DNA of 64,000 bases from Cyanobium sp. NIES-981 (GCF_900088535.1 NZ_LT578417.1:1240001-1304000), one strand, 5' to 3'. Shown: positions 51,284-59,320, numbered from the stretch's first letter. Notes: generated by a model not told the origin, from the letters alone. Made by a program: numbers and translations.

Positions 51284-52333
51284 TCAGGGGCTCACCATCA
51301 CCCGGTTGCCAGTGCCGCTGTTGCTCACCGCCACGAACTGCCCCCGCTGCGGCGACCAGGCGATCGAGCGCCAACCCAGATCGGCAGCAGAACTGCGCAC
51401 ACTCCAGTTGAGGCCATCGGGGCTGGTCATGATCCGGTTGCCGGTGCCGCTGCTGGCCGCCGCCACCAGCAGCCCCCGTTCCGGTGCCCAGCAGAGGGAG
51501 GTCCAGACGTTGTCGGCGGCCGAGGCCCTGGCGGTCCAGGTGATCCCATCGGCGGAGGTCATCACCCGGTTGCTCTTGCCGCTGCTGCTCACCGCCACCA
51601 GCAGCCCCAGCTCAGCGGCCCAGCAGAGCGCCATCCAGCTGTTGTCGGCCGGGGAGCTGCGCAGGGTCCAGCGGCTGCCATCGGGGGAGGTCATCACCCG
51701 TTGACCGGTCCCGGTGCTGGCCACGGCCACGAACAGGCCCAGCGGCGGCGCCCAGCACACCGATCGCCAGTCCTGATCGGAGGCGGCGGGGCGGGAGCTC
51801 CAGGTCAGGCCATCGGGGCTGGTCATCACCCGGTTGCCCGTGCCGCTGTTGGCCACCGCCACCAGCAGACCGCGTTCGGGAGACCAGCAGATCGAGGTCC
51901 AGCTGTTGTCGGCCGGGGTCGTCCGCGCTGTCCAGGTGAGGCCATCGGGAGACGTCATCACCCGGTTGCCGCTGCCGCTTTCGCCCACGGCCACAAACAG
52001 CCCAAGCTCAGCAGCCCAGCACAGCGCCAGCCAGCTGTTCTCCGCTGCTGCGGCTCGGGGACTCCAGCGGAATCCATCGGCGGAGGTCATCACCCGATTG
52101 CCGGTGCCGCTTCCTGCCACGCAGGCGAAAAGGCGCAGCTCCGGCGACCAGCACACCGCCTGCCAGCTGTTGTCCACCGCGGAGCGGGCGCTCGCCCACA
52201 GCAGGCCGCTGATCCCCAGGACCGGCGCCGGGCTCAGCAGCGCCGCCAGGGCAGAGGCCGGCAGCTGGTAGGTGCCGGCCTGGGGCCCGCTGGGGCGGGT
52301 GATCGCCAGCCGGTCATCGGGTTGGAGCGTCAT
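51284..52333 (-). CDS. Seven-repeat beta-propeller, probable phage tail adhesin
   Basis: 349 aa: a head of about 48 residues, then seven tandem repeats of 44 residues. Each has the pattern D/ENSW-xxxCW-xxELGLxVAVxxSGxGNRVMTSPDG-xxWxxR (for example GLFVAVGESGSGNRVMTSPD). Seven units equal one seven-bladed propeller. Repeats of this BNR-like type serve as carbohydrate- or cell-binding modules at phage tails. The neighbours are a tail-fibre-like gene and virion genes. Confidence 0.75.
   Translation of the reverse strand: MTLQPDDRLAITRPSGPQAGTYQLPASALAALLSPAPVLGISGLLWASARSAVDNSWQAVCWSPELRLFACVAGSGTGNRVMTSADGFRWSPRAAAAENSWLALCWAAELGLFVAVGESGSGNRVMTSPDGLTWTARTTPADNSWTSICWSPERGLLVAVANSGTGNRVMTSPDGLTWSSRPAASDQDWRSVCWAPPLGLFVAVASTGTGQRVMTSPDGSRWTLRSSPADNSWMALCWAAELGLLVAVSSSGKSNRVMTSADGITWTARASAADNVWTSLCWAPERGLLVAAASSGTGNRIMTSPDGLNWSVRSSAADLGWRSIAWSPQRGQFVAVSNSGTGNRVMVSP
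51287..52189 (-). repeat. Tandem 132-bp coding repeats (seven units)
   Basis: Seven consecutive in-frame copies of 132 bp encode the propeller blades; the word CGGTTGCC near the GNRV codons (plus strand) recurs in nearly every unit. High similarity between units suggests recent amplification or gene conversion. Confidence 0.8.
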
Positions 52334-52361
52334 CAGGGGGCTGCTGGATCGGATCTATCGC

Positions 52362-53015
52362 TCAGGGCAGGGCCGGCAGGCTGCTGATGTCCAGGGGCAT
52401 GTAGTTGCCGGCTGGTTGGGTAGCGGCCAGGGCCTCCGCCAGCTGGGCCGCATCCACCACGGCCCCGGCAGTGCCGCCGCTGAGGTCTTCGCTGCTCGCC
52501 AGCCGCACCACCCCGGCTGCTTCCGTCGTGGCGGCGCTCACGCCGATCAAGGGCTGGGCCGGATCGCTCTCGTCCACCGTCACCGGTGCCGCCCCCCGCA
52601 CCCGCACCACCCCCACGCCATCGGGGCCCAGGGCGGCGTTGGCGCTCCAGCTGCTGCCGTCAAACAGCAGCAGATCCCCCTGGCTGATCGCGTCCCCGCC
52701 GATTCCGCTCCAGCTGGCCAGGGCCACCCCAGACGTGCTGGCCAGATAGACATCGCCCACCGCCGCATCCGCCGGGGCGTCCGTCGTGGTGGGGTCGATC
52801 ACGCCCTTGTAGAGCAGGGCGCCGGGGAGGTCGGCATGAAGGGTGCCGTCGGCCTCCACCGTGAGGTTGGTGCCGGGCTTGATGCCACCGATTGCCGCTG
52901 TGGTGGCGGGGGTGAGCATGTAGGACTTCACCTGCTCGGCCGTGGCCTTGTGGGCGGTGGCTCCCCGCTGCACCAGCAGCAGGTCGGTGGGCTGGGTCGT
53001 GGCGGTGCTGGCCAT
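52362..53015 (-). CDS. Tail-fibre-like phage protein
   Basis: 217 aa. The N-terminus DLLLVQRGATAHKATAEQVK followed by TAAIGGIKPGTNLTVEADGT is typical of cyanophage tail-fibre or baseplate-associated proteins. VGDVYLASTSGVALASW and LLLFDGSSWSAN are the usual fibre sub-domain. It would link the propeller adhesin to a tail or, in a defective element, may have been kept for another use. It is 28 bp upstream of the propeller gene. Confidence 0.7.
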   Translation of the reverse strand: MASTATTQPTDLLLVQRGATAHKATAEQVKSYMLTPATTAAIGGIKPGTNLTVEADGTLHADLPGALLYKGVIDPTTTDAPADAAVGDVYLASTSGVALASWSGIGGDAISQGDLLLFDGSSWSANAALGPDGVGVVRVRGAAPVTVDESDPAQPLIGVSAATTEAAGVVRLASSEDLSGGTAGAVVDAAQLAEALAATQPAGNYMPLDISSLPALP

Positions 53016-53072
53016 GGGAGAGCGGGACAGGAGTGCGGAAGGGGTCGGCCCCGTGTGGGGCCGCGGTGCTGG

Positions 53073-53264
53073 TCAGGGCGGCAGGGGGTCGAGGAGTTGC
53101 AGATCGAGGTGGAGGCTCACCACGCCTTCCCGCTCGCTGCTCACCAGCGGTGGCAGAGCCTCCACGGAGCTGATGGCGTCCTCCGGGGAAGGCGGCGGCT
53201 CCGTGCTCTGCCATTGCGCCTCCCCCAGGAACACCACCCCCTCGAGCCGATCAGAGGAGCCCAT
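53073..53264 (-). CDS. Small virion-operon protein, 63 aa
   Basis: ATG at 53264 (MGSSDRLEGVVFLGEAQW), overlapping the previous stop region by 14 bp. Contains VVSLHLDLQLLDPLPP near the end. Unrecognised; included because of tight packing in the operon. Confidence 0.45.
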   Translation of the reverse strand: MGSSDRLEGVVFLGEAQWQSTEPPPSPEDAISSVEALPPLVSSEREGVVSLHLDLQLLDPLPP

Positions 53265-53847
53265 CAGGCAGCTCCAGCAGCGGAGCCCCGTCTGGCCCGC
53301 TGCCAACGGCACCGGCAGCGGCATGGAGGGCGGTGGCCTGCTCCACCAGTTCCGCCTTGGTCATGCCGCCATCGAGACTCACGCCATAGGTGGCGGAGCA
53401 AAACGCCACGATCTCGGCCTTGGTCATCGCCTGGAAGTCGGGGGCCTCCTCGGCCAGCAGGGCCTCACCGGCCTCCGGATCAGGAGCCAGGGGAACCTCC
53501 AGCAGTTCCTCCAGCTCCATGGGTACAGGCTCTGGGGCATGAGGGTCCGGTTCCGTCTGCTCCGGGTCTGGCCCTGCCGGCTCCGGCGTGGCCGGCGGGG
53601 CAGGGCTGAGCAGCTGCCAGCCCAGGGCCTGCCAGCCGGCCAGGTGCACCGGCCAGATCGAGCGGGTCTGGCCGTCCTTGCCGATCAGCAGCCTGGAGGA
53701 CATCGGATCGAGGTTGTTGCCGTTGGCGTCATTCAGCAGCAGCACCGAGCGCTGCTCGCCGCCCGGCGGGTTGGGGGTGACGAGCTGGTGGCTGGGCTCC
53801 AGCGGCGGCAGCAGATCCAGGGGCAGGGCGTCGGGGATGGGGCTCAT
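53251..53847 (-). CDS. Virion-operon protein with HeH/LEM-like motif
   Basis: 198 aa. N-terminal beta-type part (VLLLNDANGNNLDPMSSRLL, GKDGQTRSIWPVHLAGW), then a Pro/Glu-rich linker and a C-terminal helix-extended-helix motif (MTKAEIVAFCSATYGVSLDG and MTKAELVEQA). Similar motifs cap head or neck proteins in cyanophages. It sits 9 bp after the 53857 gene. Confidence 0.5.
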   Translation of the reverse strand: MSPIPDALPLDLLPPLEPSHQLVTPNPPGGEQRSVLLLNDANGNNLDPMSSRLLIGKDGQTRSIWPVHLAGWQALGWQLLSPAPPATPEPAGPDPEQTEPDPHAPEPVPMELEELLEVPLAPDPEAGEALLAEEAPDFQAMTKAEIVAFCSATYGVSLDGGMTKAELVEQATALHAAAGAVGSGPDGAPLLELPDGLL

Positions 53848-53856
53848 CGCTGCACC

Positions 53857-54315
53857 TCACAGTCCCTGGAAGGAGGTGAGCGCCACCAGCATTCCCTCCG
53901 GCGAGCTGGGGGACACCAGGGCGCGGGCCAGGCGGATGCAGGGCGGCTCGGCGGTCGCGGCATCGGCCGGGTTGGGCAGCAGTCCCTGGCCGGCGATCGT
54001 CGCCTCCACCTTGCCGCCGGCGGCGGGGATGGCCACGGCAGCAGCCGTGATCCAGGTGCCAGCGCTGCCGTCAGGCAGCAGCGGCGCCAGCTCCAGCGTC
54101 ACGGTCACCGCCTCGCTGTGGCCCGGGTGGGAGGCCACCAGCACGAAGGAGGCGCTGGTCTCGAGGTCGGTGCCGAGGTTGATGATCTCGCCGCTGCTGC
54201 GGATGTGCTCGTAGCAGTCGGTGGCGGAGTGGTTGATCCAGCCGACGAGCACGGTCTGGGCATCCAGCAGCCGGGTGGCCTGGGTGGTCATGGGGTCCTC
54301 TTGCAATGGGGTCAT
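53857..54315 (-). CDS. Probable head-decoration or accessory virion protein
   Basis: 152 aa, beta-rich: LLDAQTVLVGWINHSATDCY, INLGTDLETSASFVLVASHP, and VTLELAPLLPDGSAGTWITA. No helical bundle and no enzymatic motif. It follows the capsid gene by 33 bp, which is the usual place of decoration or head-completion genes. The role is inferred from position. Confidence 0.5.
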   Translation of the reverse strand: MTPLQEDPMTTQATRLLDAQTVLVGWINHSATDCYEHIRSSGEIINLGTDLETSASFVLVASHPGHSEAVTVTLELAPLLPDGSAGTWITAAAVAIPAAGGKVEATIAGQGLLPNPADAATAEPPCIRLARALVSPSSPEGMLVALTSFQGL

Positions 54316-54348
54316 GGGTGAGTGCTTGTTCCAGCGCTCGGGTGCAGC

Positions 54349-55263
54349 TCAGGGGGTGGCCAGCGGCATGGGCGCGACGTTGTACAGCCGGGCCGCCGCC
54401 TTGCGGTCACACACCGCGAAGCCCACGTACCAGTCGATGCGGGTGCGGAACACCGGGGCGTCATGCACCTCCCCGAAGTCCCGCACCGCGATCCCATACC
54501 GCCCCTCGAAGGGGCCCTGCAGACCGCAGACCGCCGCATCCCCCAGCACGCAGCAGTACAGCGAGGTGGTGTCGCCGGGTTCGTCGTAACCGAGCACCGG
54601 ATGGCCCTCGGCGTCGTCCTCCACCAGCAGGAACTCCACCCCCTCGAAGAAATGCCGCCCGTCGATCACCTCGTAGAGATCGCCGCCGGCCTGGCGCGAG
54701 GCGGTGCTGAGCTGGCGGCGGGCGGCCTTGCTGCCGATCAGCACCTTGTCGCCGCCGTAGCTCACCACGCTGTCGATCAACGCCTCCACCGCCAGCAGGT
54801 TGAGGGTGCCGCCGCCGTTGTCGATCGTCTGGGCCTCCCCCGGCACCAGCCGTTTGCTCAGCCCGTTGAAGGCCCGCGGATCGAAGGTGTCATCGCCATT
54901 GATGATCGCCGCCTCAAGCGTCAGCCGCATCGAGCGCACCTTCATCTCGGTCTGGGCGGCGCGGGCCTCGGGGCCCTGCAGATCCACGATCGAGCGGTCC
55001 ACATCCAGATCGCCCCCGAACAGGTGCACGAACTCGCTGTCGTTGTGGATCACGCCATAGCTCTGGCGGTAGCCCTCGTTCACCGCCCGAAAGCCCACCC
55101 GGGGCAGCTTCACCTCGGCGGGGAAAGAGAGGGAGCCGCCGATCAGGTTGCGGAACGGCAGGCGGCGCAGCAGCTCGCCCTCCGAGAAGGTCTTGAGCAC
55201 GGCCAGGCGCTCAACCCGTTTCTCGTACTTGGCCGCCTCCAGCAGGGTGAGGCCCATGGTCAC
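54349..55263 (-). CDS. HK97-fold phage major capsid protein
   Basis: 304 aa, shorter than many. Landmarks: FRNLIGGSLSFPAEVKLPRV near the N-terminus, VDRSIVDLQGPEARAAQTEM, AAIINGDDTFDPRAFNGLSK, GGDKVLIGSKAARRQLSTAS, and the P-domain ending RTRIDWYVGFAVCDRKAAAR. This is the major-head-protein pattern of siphovirus-like phages. No portal, protease or terminase gene is nearby. It is the first gene of the minus-strand operon. Confidence 0.75.
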   Translation of the reverse strand: MTMGLTLLEAAKYEKRVERLAVLKTFSEGELLRRLPFRNLIGGSLSFPAEVKLPRVGFRAVNEGYRQSYGVIHNDSEFVHLFGGDLDVDRSIVDLQGPEARAAQTEMKVRSMRLTLEAAIINGDDTFDPRAFNGLSKRLVPGEAQTIDNGGGTLNLLAVEALIDSVVSYGGDKVLIGSKAARRQLSTASRQAGGDLYEVIDGRHFFEGVEFLLVEDDAEGHPVLGYDEPGDTTSLYCCVLGDAAVCGLQGPFEGRYGIAVRDFGEVHDAPVFRTRIDWYVGFAVCDRKAAARLYNVAPMPLATP

Positions 55264-55356
55264 TCCCGGGGCCTGGCCCCAGACACGTCACCTCCTGTTG
55301 CCAGGTGCTTTGCGCGCAGGGTGATCCATCAGGTTCCGGCTGCTTAGCCTGGGGCG

Positions 55357-55575
55357 ATGACCAATCCCCAGCTCACCGAGAACCTGCTTGCGGTGATCCG
55401 TAGCCTGCCGGCTGATGATCGCCGCTGGCTGCTCAAGCAGCTGGAGCAGGACAGCAGCGACCTGGGTCACGGGGCCCTGGCAGAGATGGCGATGGCCGGG
55501 GGTGCCTTTGACGACCTGGCGGCTGAGCCTGACCTCTACAGCTTCTCGGACGGAGAAGCGATCGGCGCCGGCTGA
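55357..55575 (+). CDS. Antitoxin-like partner of the MazF/PemK-type toxin
   Basis: 72 aa. Helical N-terminus (LLAVIRSLPADDRRWLLKQL) and acidic C-terminus, overlapping the toxin start by one base (TGATG). Typical small acidic antitoxin by size and position; no DNA-binding domain is recognisable. Confidence 0.65.
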   Translation: MTNPQLTENLLAVIRSLPADDRRWLLKQLEQDSSDLGHGALAEMAMAGGAFDDLAAEPDLYSFSDGEAIGAG

Positions 55576-55922
55576 TGCTGAGCCGCTACGACATCGTGCT
55601 GGTCGCCTTCCCCTTCACCGATGGGCCAGCGGCCAAGCCCCGGCCGGCCTTGGTGATCACCACCAGTGAGCGCCATGGGGATGTGCTGCTGGCCTTCATC
55701 AGCTCCAATGTCAGCGGGCCCCCGGACCGCGATGAGCTCGATATCCCTGCCGACCATCCAGGCTTCTCAGATACTGGCCTGAAAGTGAGTTCGAGGCTGA
55801 GGCTCAGCCGCATGACAACCCTGGCGATGCCACTGGTGAAACGGCGCATCGGGGTGCTGCCGGTGGCCTTGCAGACGGGGTGCCAGCAGCTGCTGCAGCG
55901 AGTGATCTGCGGCCAAGGCTGA
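55575..55922 (+). CDS. MazF/PemK-family endoribonuclease toxin
   Basis: 115 aa. MLSRYDIVLVAFPFTDGPAA, then KPRPALVITTSERHGDVLLA and the DHPGFSDTGLKVSSRLRLSR stretch match the PemK/MazF fold (start strand with D-I-V, P-F-T-D, R-P-A-L-V). It would cut mRNA at specific short sites. It forms a coupled pair with the upstream antitoxin. Confidence 0.8.
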   Translation: MLSRYDIVLVAFPFTDGPAAKPRPALVITTSERHGDVLLAFISSNVSGPPDRDELDIPADHPGFSDTGLKVSSRLRLSRMTTLAMPLVKRRIGVLPVALQTGCQQLLQRVICGQG

Positions 55923-56038
55923 AGTTTTCCCTGTTGGCCAGTTCGTCGTGATGGCAGTGGCCTGCGCCAGCTCACGCAACAGCGGCCCGTTCCCCTCACG
56001 GTCCACCGCGTCCATCCTTCGGATAGTGCAAGCGGTGG

Positions 56039-56437
56039 ATGGTGGCGCTGATGCGTGAGCGGCTGCGGTGCCTCCCTTCCGCGCCGGGCCTGTGCCGCGG
56101 TACCCGGTCGACCTGGGGGATCGCCGCGATGGCGGCCCTGCTGATCGGCGGCGCCCCCAGCCGCGCCGAACCTTGGAAGAACTGCGCCTACAACGACCAG
56201 CCGATCCCCTGCCGCGACAGCCACAGCAGCGACGGCACCGTGCGGATCGTTTGGAAGGACGGCAAGGCGATGACCTACCGCCTCATCAAGGAGGGCTTCC
56301 CCATCTCCACCCTGCGGGACAGCCTGGGCGGCCTCTGGGAGCGGGAGATCTACGTGCAGGGCAACGCCGTGTTCACCAACAAGACCAACGGCAACCGGAT
56401 CTTTGTGCCGTTGCGCCCAGCCAGCAACCGTCCATGA
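56039..56437 (+). CDS. Secreted hypothetical protein
   Basis: 132 aa. The basic N-terminus and hydrophobic stretch WGIAAMAALLIGGAPSRAEP look like a signal peptide ending near residue 43-45. Mature part: CAYNDQPIPCRDSHSSDGTV (two Cys, perhaps a disulfide), then a beta-rich part. The stop overlaps the next start (ATGA). Unrecognised family. Confidence 0.55.
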   Translation: MVALMRERLRCLPSAPGLCRGTRSTWGIAAMAALLIGGAPSRAEPWKNCAYNDQPIPCRDSHSSDGTVRIVWKDGKAMTYRLIKEGFPISTLRDSLGGLWEREIYVQGNAVFTNKTNGNRIFVPLRPASNRP

Positions 56438-56892
56438 CCGACCTCGACGCGTTCCTCCGTTGGAACTCCGGCCACCTGCTGGAGAACCGCACCCGAGGTG
56501 CCTATGCCGAGTGGCTGGTCCATCGGGCGTTGGGCCTTGATCCCGGTGAGCACCGCATCGAATGGGCGGATGTGGATGTCACCGATGGAGGGATCACCCT
56601 GGAGGTGAAGTCGGCGGCCTATGTGCAGTCGTGGCCGCAGGCAAAGCCCAGTGTGATCAGCTTCCCGATCGAGCAGCGGGTCGCCACCGCCTACGTCTTC
56701 TGCCTGCTGGCGGAGCAGGACCCCGAGCTGGTGGATCCCCAGGACCTCACCCAGTGGCATTTTTGGGTGGTTCCCACGGGAAAGCTGCATGAAGGCCGCA
56801 AATCGATTGGCCTGCAACCGCTGATCCGGGCCTTTGGTCCAGGCATCAGCTACGGGGAGCTGCGGGCCTGCATCGAGGCGCTGCGCACTTGA
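56434..56892 (+). CDS. Small PD-(D/E)XK-like protein
   Basis: 152 aa. GAYAEWLVHRALGL supplies the N-terminal Glu, DVDVTDGG the Asp, and ITLEVKSAAYVQSW the E-x-K pair, the usual order of PD-(D/E)XK nucleases. A conserved centre ISFPIEQRVATAYVFCLLAE follows. Probably a DNA nuclease or a degenerate relative. It lies 47 bp upstream of the second LexA box. Confidence 0.65.
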   Translation: MTDLDAFLRWNSGHLLENRTRGAYAEWLVHRALGLDPGEHRIEWADVDVTDGGITLEVKSAAYVQSWPQAKPSVISFPIEQRVATAYVFCLLAEQDPELVDPQDLTQWHFWVVPTGKLHEGRKSIGLQPLIRAFGPGISYGELRACIEALRT

Positions 56893-56939
56893 AGCCTGCG
56901 GCCGCCCTGAGCCTGCACCAAACCCAGACTATTCGTGCT

Positions 56940-56953
56940 AGTACAGGTGTACG
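56940..56953 (+). promoter_or_regulatory. LexA (SOS) box upstream of Cys-rich protein copy 2
   Basis: AGTACAGGTGTACG is a perfect match to the cyanobacterial consensus RGTACNNNDGTWCB and shares GCTAGTACAG..GTACGCAT context with the copy-1 site at 20316. It is 14 bp before the ATG at 56968. Confidence 0.7.
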
Positions 56954-56967
56954 CATCAAGGGGTCGC

Positions 56968-57150
56968 ATGGGAATGGCTGGGAGTCGGGGGTCCTCATCG
57001 CTGGGGCAACGGCTCGATGCCCCGATCGAGGAGTGGCCCTACCTGGGGAAGGAGGTGCTCGTGCCGGCCCGCAGCCGCAAGGTCTGCATGGCCTGCCACT
57101 GGTTTCGCCACCACGCCGGTGTGAACTGCATCCCCCTGCTCACCTGCCAT
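56968..57150 (+). pseudogene. Small Cys-rich protein, copy 2, 5' part
   Basis: 60-61 codons from ATG at 56968; paralogous to the 20345 gene (IEEWPYLGKEVLVPARSRK, CMACHWFRHHAGVNCIPLLT). Cys at 40, 43, 54 and 60 have the same spacing as copy 1. Translation ends at 57151-57153 just inside the insertion. The lost C-terminus is at 59321. Confidence 0.75.
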
Positions 57151-57364
57151 TGATGATTCCGGGACCCCACCAGCACGGGTCTGACCCATCACCTGCCTGA
57201 CCCGATCCGTTCTGGAGCGGTGTCTTTCGCGCTGACCTGTCGGTCTGTGCGGTGGGGCAACCAGCCGGGGAGTTTCGTGACCTCATAGGAGTCCGACGTT
57301 CCCGTCCCATCAATGGCCTGTCCGTCTGCCCGGTTGGTTGCACCCCCTCCTGTCCCAAGAAGCC
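57151..57364 (+). ncRNA. Candidate bridge RNA in the IS110 left end
   Basis: In IS110-group elements a structured RNA from the left non-coding end guides target choice. This left end holds TCACCTGCC at 57189-57197, identical to 57140-57148 in the interrupted gene directly before the element. A same-sense match of this kind is what a left target guide would show. Structure was not computed, so this is a hypothesis. Confidence 0.35.
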
Positions 57365-58447
57365 ATGAGCGCAGCGCCGGCACCTGCCCCCGAGACCAGC
57401 ACTGGCCCCGACGTCGTGATCGGCGTCGATACCCACAAGCTCATTCACATGGCAGTGGCCCTCAGCGCCAATGGCGGCTGGTTGGGCAGCCTCAAGCTGG
57501 ATGCCAAGCGCAGTGGTTACGAGGAGCTGATCCATTGGTCTGCTGAGTTCGGCCGCAGTCCGGTGTTCGCAGTGGAGGGCACCGGTTGCTACGGGGCCGG
57601 TCTCTGCCGAGCCCTGCAATTGGCAGGGCTTGAGGTGGTGGAAGTGAACCGGCCGGATCGTTCCACTCGGCACCGGCGAGGTAAGGTCGACACCATCGAC
57701 GCGGAGGCAGCTGCCCGCTCCTTCATTGCCGGCCAATCGACCGTCATTCCCAAGGCAGGCAATGACCTGGTGGAGATGATCCGCATGCTCAAGGTGGTCA
57801 AGGATTCGGCCTCTGGCAACCGCACGGCAGCCCTCAATCAGTTGCACGCGATTGTGGTGACTGCACCGGCAGCGCTGCGGGAGAGGCTGCAGCGGCTCAA
57901 GGGCAAGAAGCTGGTGGAATGCTGCATTGGCCTGCGCTCTGGAGAGATCAGCACGCCGCTGGCGGCAGCCAAGATGGCCCTGCGCGCTCTCGCCCGCCGC
58001 ATCCAGCAGCTGGATCAGGAACTCAAGGAGACCCTGGCGCAGCTGGATCAGTTGACCACGCAGCACTGCCCGGAGCTGCGCAACACCTACGGCATCGGTG
58101 TGGACATCTCCGCCACCCTGGTTGTTGCGGTGGGCGACAACCAGGAACGGCTGAAATCGGAGGCCTCGTTCGCCGCACTGTGCGGCGTCAATCCCCTGCC
58201 GGCCAGCTCCGGCAAGGTGGTGCGACACCGGCTGAATCGCAGCGGCAACCGCCAGGCCAACTGTGCCTTGCACCGCATCGTCATCTGCCGGATGCAGCGG
58301 CACCAGCAGACCAGGGACTATGTCGAGCGCCGCACCGCAGAGGGCCGCACGATCAGGGAGATCATCCGCTGCCTCAAGCGCTTTGTAGCCCGCGAGGTGT
58401 TTGGCATCCTGCGTGGAGGTCCTACCGTTCGCACGGCAGCGGCCTGA
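57365..58447 (+). CDS. IS110-family transposase (DEDD recombinase)
   Basis: 360 aa from ATG at 57365. RuvC-like N-terminal DEDD domain: VIGVDTHK (D), VEGTGCYGAGL (E), KVDTIDAEAAARS (D, D). C-terminal Transposase_20 domain with NTYGIGVDISA and NPLPASSGKVVRHRLNRSGN carrying the candidate catalytic Ser. Frame intact. Confidence 0.93.
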   Translation: MSAAPAPAPETSTGPDVVIGVDTHKLIHMAVALSANGGWLGSLKLDAKRSGYEELIHWSAEFGRSPVFAVEGTGCYGAGLCRALQLAGLEVVEVNRPDRSTRHRRGKVDTIDAEAAARSFIAGQSTVIPKAGNDLVEMIRMLKVVKDSASGNRTAALNQLHAIVVTAPAALRERLQRLKGKKLVECCIGLRSGEISTPLAAAKMALRALARRIQQLDQELKETLAQLDQLTTQHCPELRNTYGIGVDISATLVVAVGDNQERLKSEASFAALCGVNPLPASSGKVVRHRLNRSGNRQANCALHRIVICRMQRHQQTRDYVERRTAEGRTIREIIRCLKRFVAREVFGILRGGPTVRTAAA

Positions 58448-58487
58448 TCAACAGCGCGATGCTCCGCTGTAGGCACCCAGGCTCCCG

Positions 58488-58531
58488 CCGGAGTGGCTGC
58501 CTGCCCCTCCAAGGCCAGGCAGCCACTCCGG
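58488..58531. terminator. Perfect 16-bp-arm hairpin
   Basis: CCGGAGTGGCTGCCTG (58488-58503) and CAGGCAGCCACTCCGG (58516-58531) with a 12-base loop. It lies between the convergent IS110 transposase and the 58555 gene. There is no T-run on either strand, so it may be a bidirectional terminator without tail or an element end structure. Confidence 0.5.
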
Positions 58532-58554
58532 TGGTTCCAGAGCCGGCCGGCGGT

Positions 58555-59202
58555 TCAGCTGTCGACGGGGATCAGCACGTCATGCAGCTCGGTCCGCAGC
58601 GCCTGGCCTCGTTGCTCCGGCACAACGAGGACGACGGCCTTGGCCTCGATCAGATGGCTGTCAGCATCGATGGCCTCGCCATCGGCATCCCAGCTCTCCA
58701 GCGCTGCATCCAGCCAACGGGTCTTGGTTTCCAGAAAAGCGATCGCGTCATCGGGGCTCCAGCGGGCCTCGCTGCCGCGGCAGGGATAGCGCTGTAGAAG
58801 CTCGAGGATGCCGATCTCCTGCAGCTCAGGGGTGCCGGAGGGGTCGCGCACCAGCACGGCGTCGGCATCGGTGGAGTTGTCGATCAGCTTCTGGATGTCG
58901 CTGCGATCGTCGTCCTCCTCCAGCTCCTGCCAATCCCGGAGATCAATGACCTTCTCCAGCAGGGCCTGCAATTCATCAATAGGCATCGGTGGCGCTTGTT
59001 TTGGCCTGGTGGGATGGGAAGCCAGCTCGATCAGGCCTTCCGCTGCCTCGATGATCTGCGTCAGCGACATATGCTCCGCCACCAGGGTGAAAGTGGTCTC
59101 GGTCAATTCCTCGAGTGGCAAACGCGGAGCATCCACGTCGTTTCGTACCCGATCGATAGCCTCCAAGAGGAGAAGCTGGTTCGATGTGGTGATCGGCTCC
59201 AC
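58555..59202 (-). CDS. Acidic hypothetical protein, 215 aa
   Basis: GTG start at 59202 (MEPITTSNQLLLLEAIDRVR). Strongly acidic middle (DWQELEEDDDRSDIQKLIDN) and a helical N-terminus (ETTFTLVAEHMSLTQIIEAA). No family is recognised. It lies inside the insert that splits Cys-rich copy 2, so it is either cargo or belongs to an earlier insertion event. Confidence 0.6.
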   Translation of the reverse strand: MEPITTSNQLLLLEAIDRVRNDVDAPRLPLEELTETTFTLVAEHMSLTQIIEAAEGLIELASHPTRPKQAPPMPIDELQALLEKVIDLRDWQELEEDDDRSDIQKLIDNSTDADAVLVRDPSGTPELQEIGILELLQRYPCRGSEARWSPDDAIAFLETKTRWLDAALESWDADGEAIDADSHLIEAKAVVLVVPEQRGQALRTELHDVLIPVDS

Positions 59203-59320
59203 AGGATGGGCAAAGCGGTATCGGCTCCATCCTTGCTGAGCTCAACCTGCTCCTCCAGTACCGGGCAACCACCAGTCGATCACGGAGGTGTGGCAGGCGG
59301 GGCTTGACAATCCATAGGAG

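Larger units (their letters stand above)
57150..58470 (+). mobile_element. IS110-family element (right end not fixed)
   Basis: Begins right after ACCTGCCA of the Cys-rich gene; contains about 210 bp of non-coding left end and an intact IS110-type recombinase. IS110 elements lack clear terminal repeats, so the right end is uncertain; it may lie between 58,448 and the hairpin at 58,488. Confidence 0.65.

Noticed and set aside
52272-54321. Large plus-strand open frames opposite the virion genes
   Set aside because: Arg/Gly/Pro-rich shadows; the minus strand has recognisable capsid and fibre sequences and tight operon spacing.
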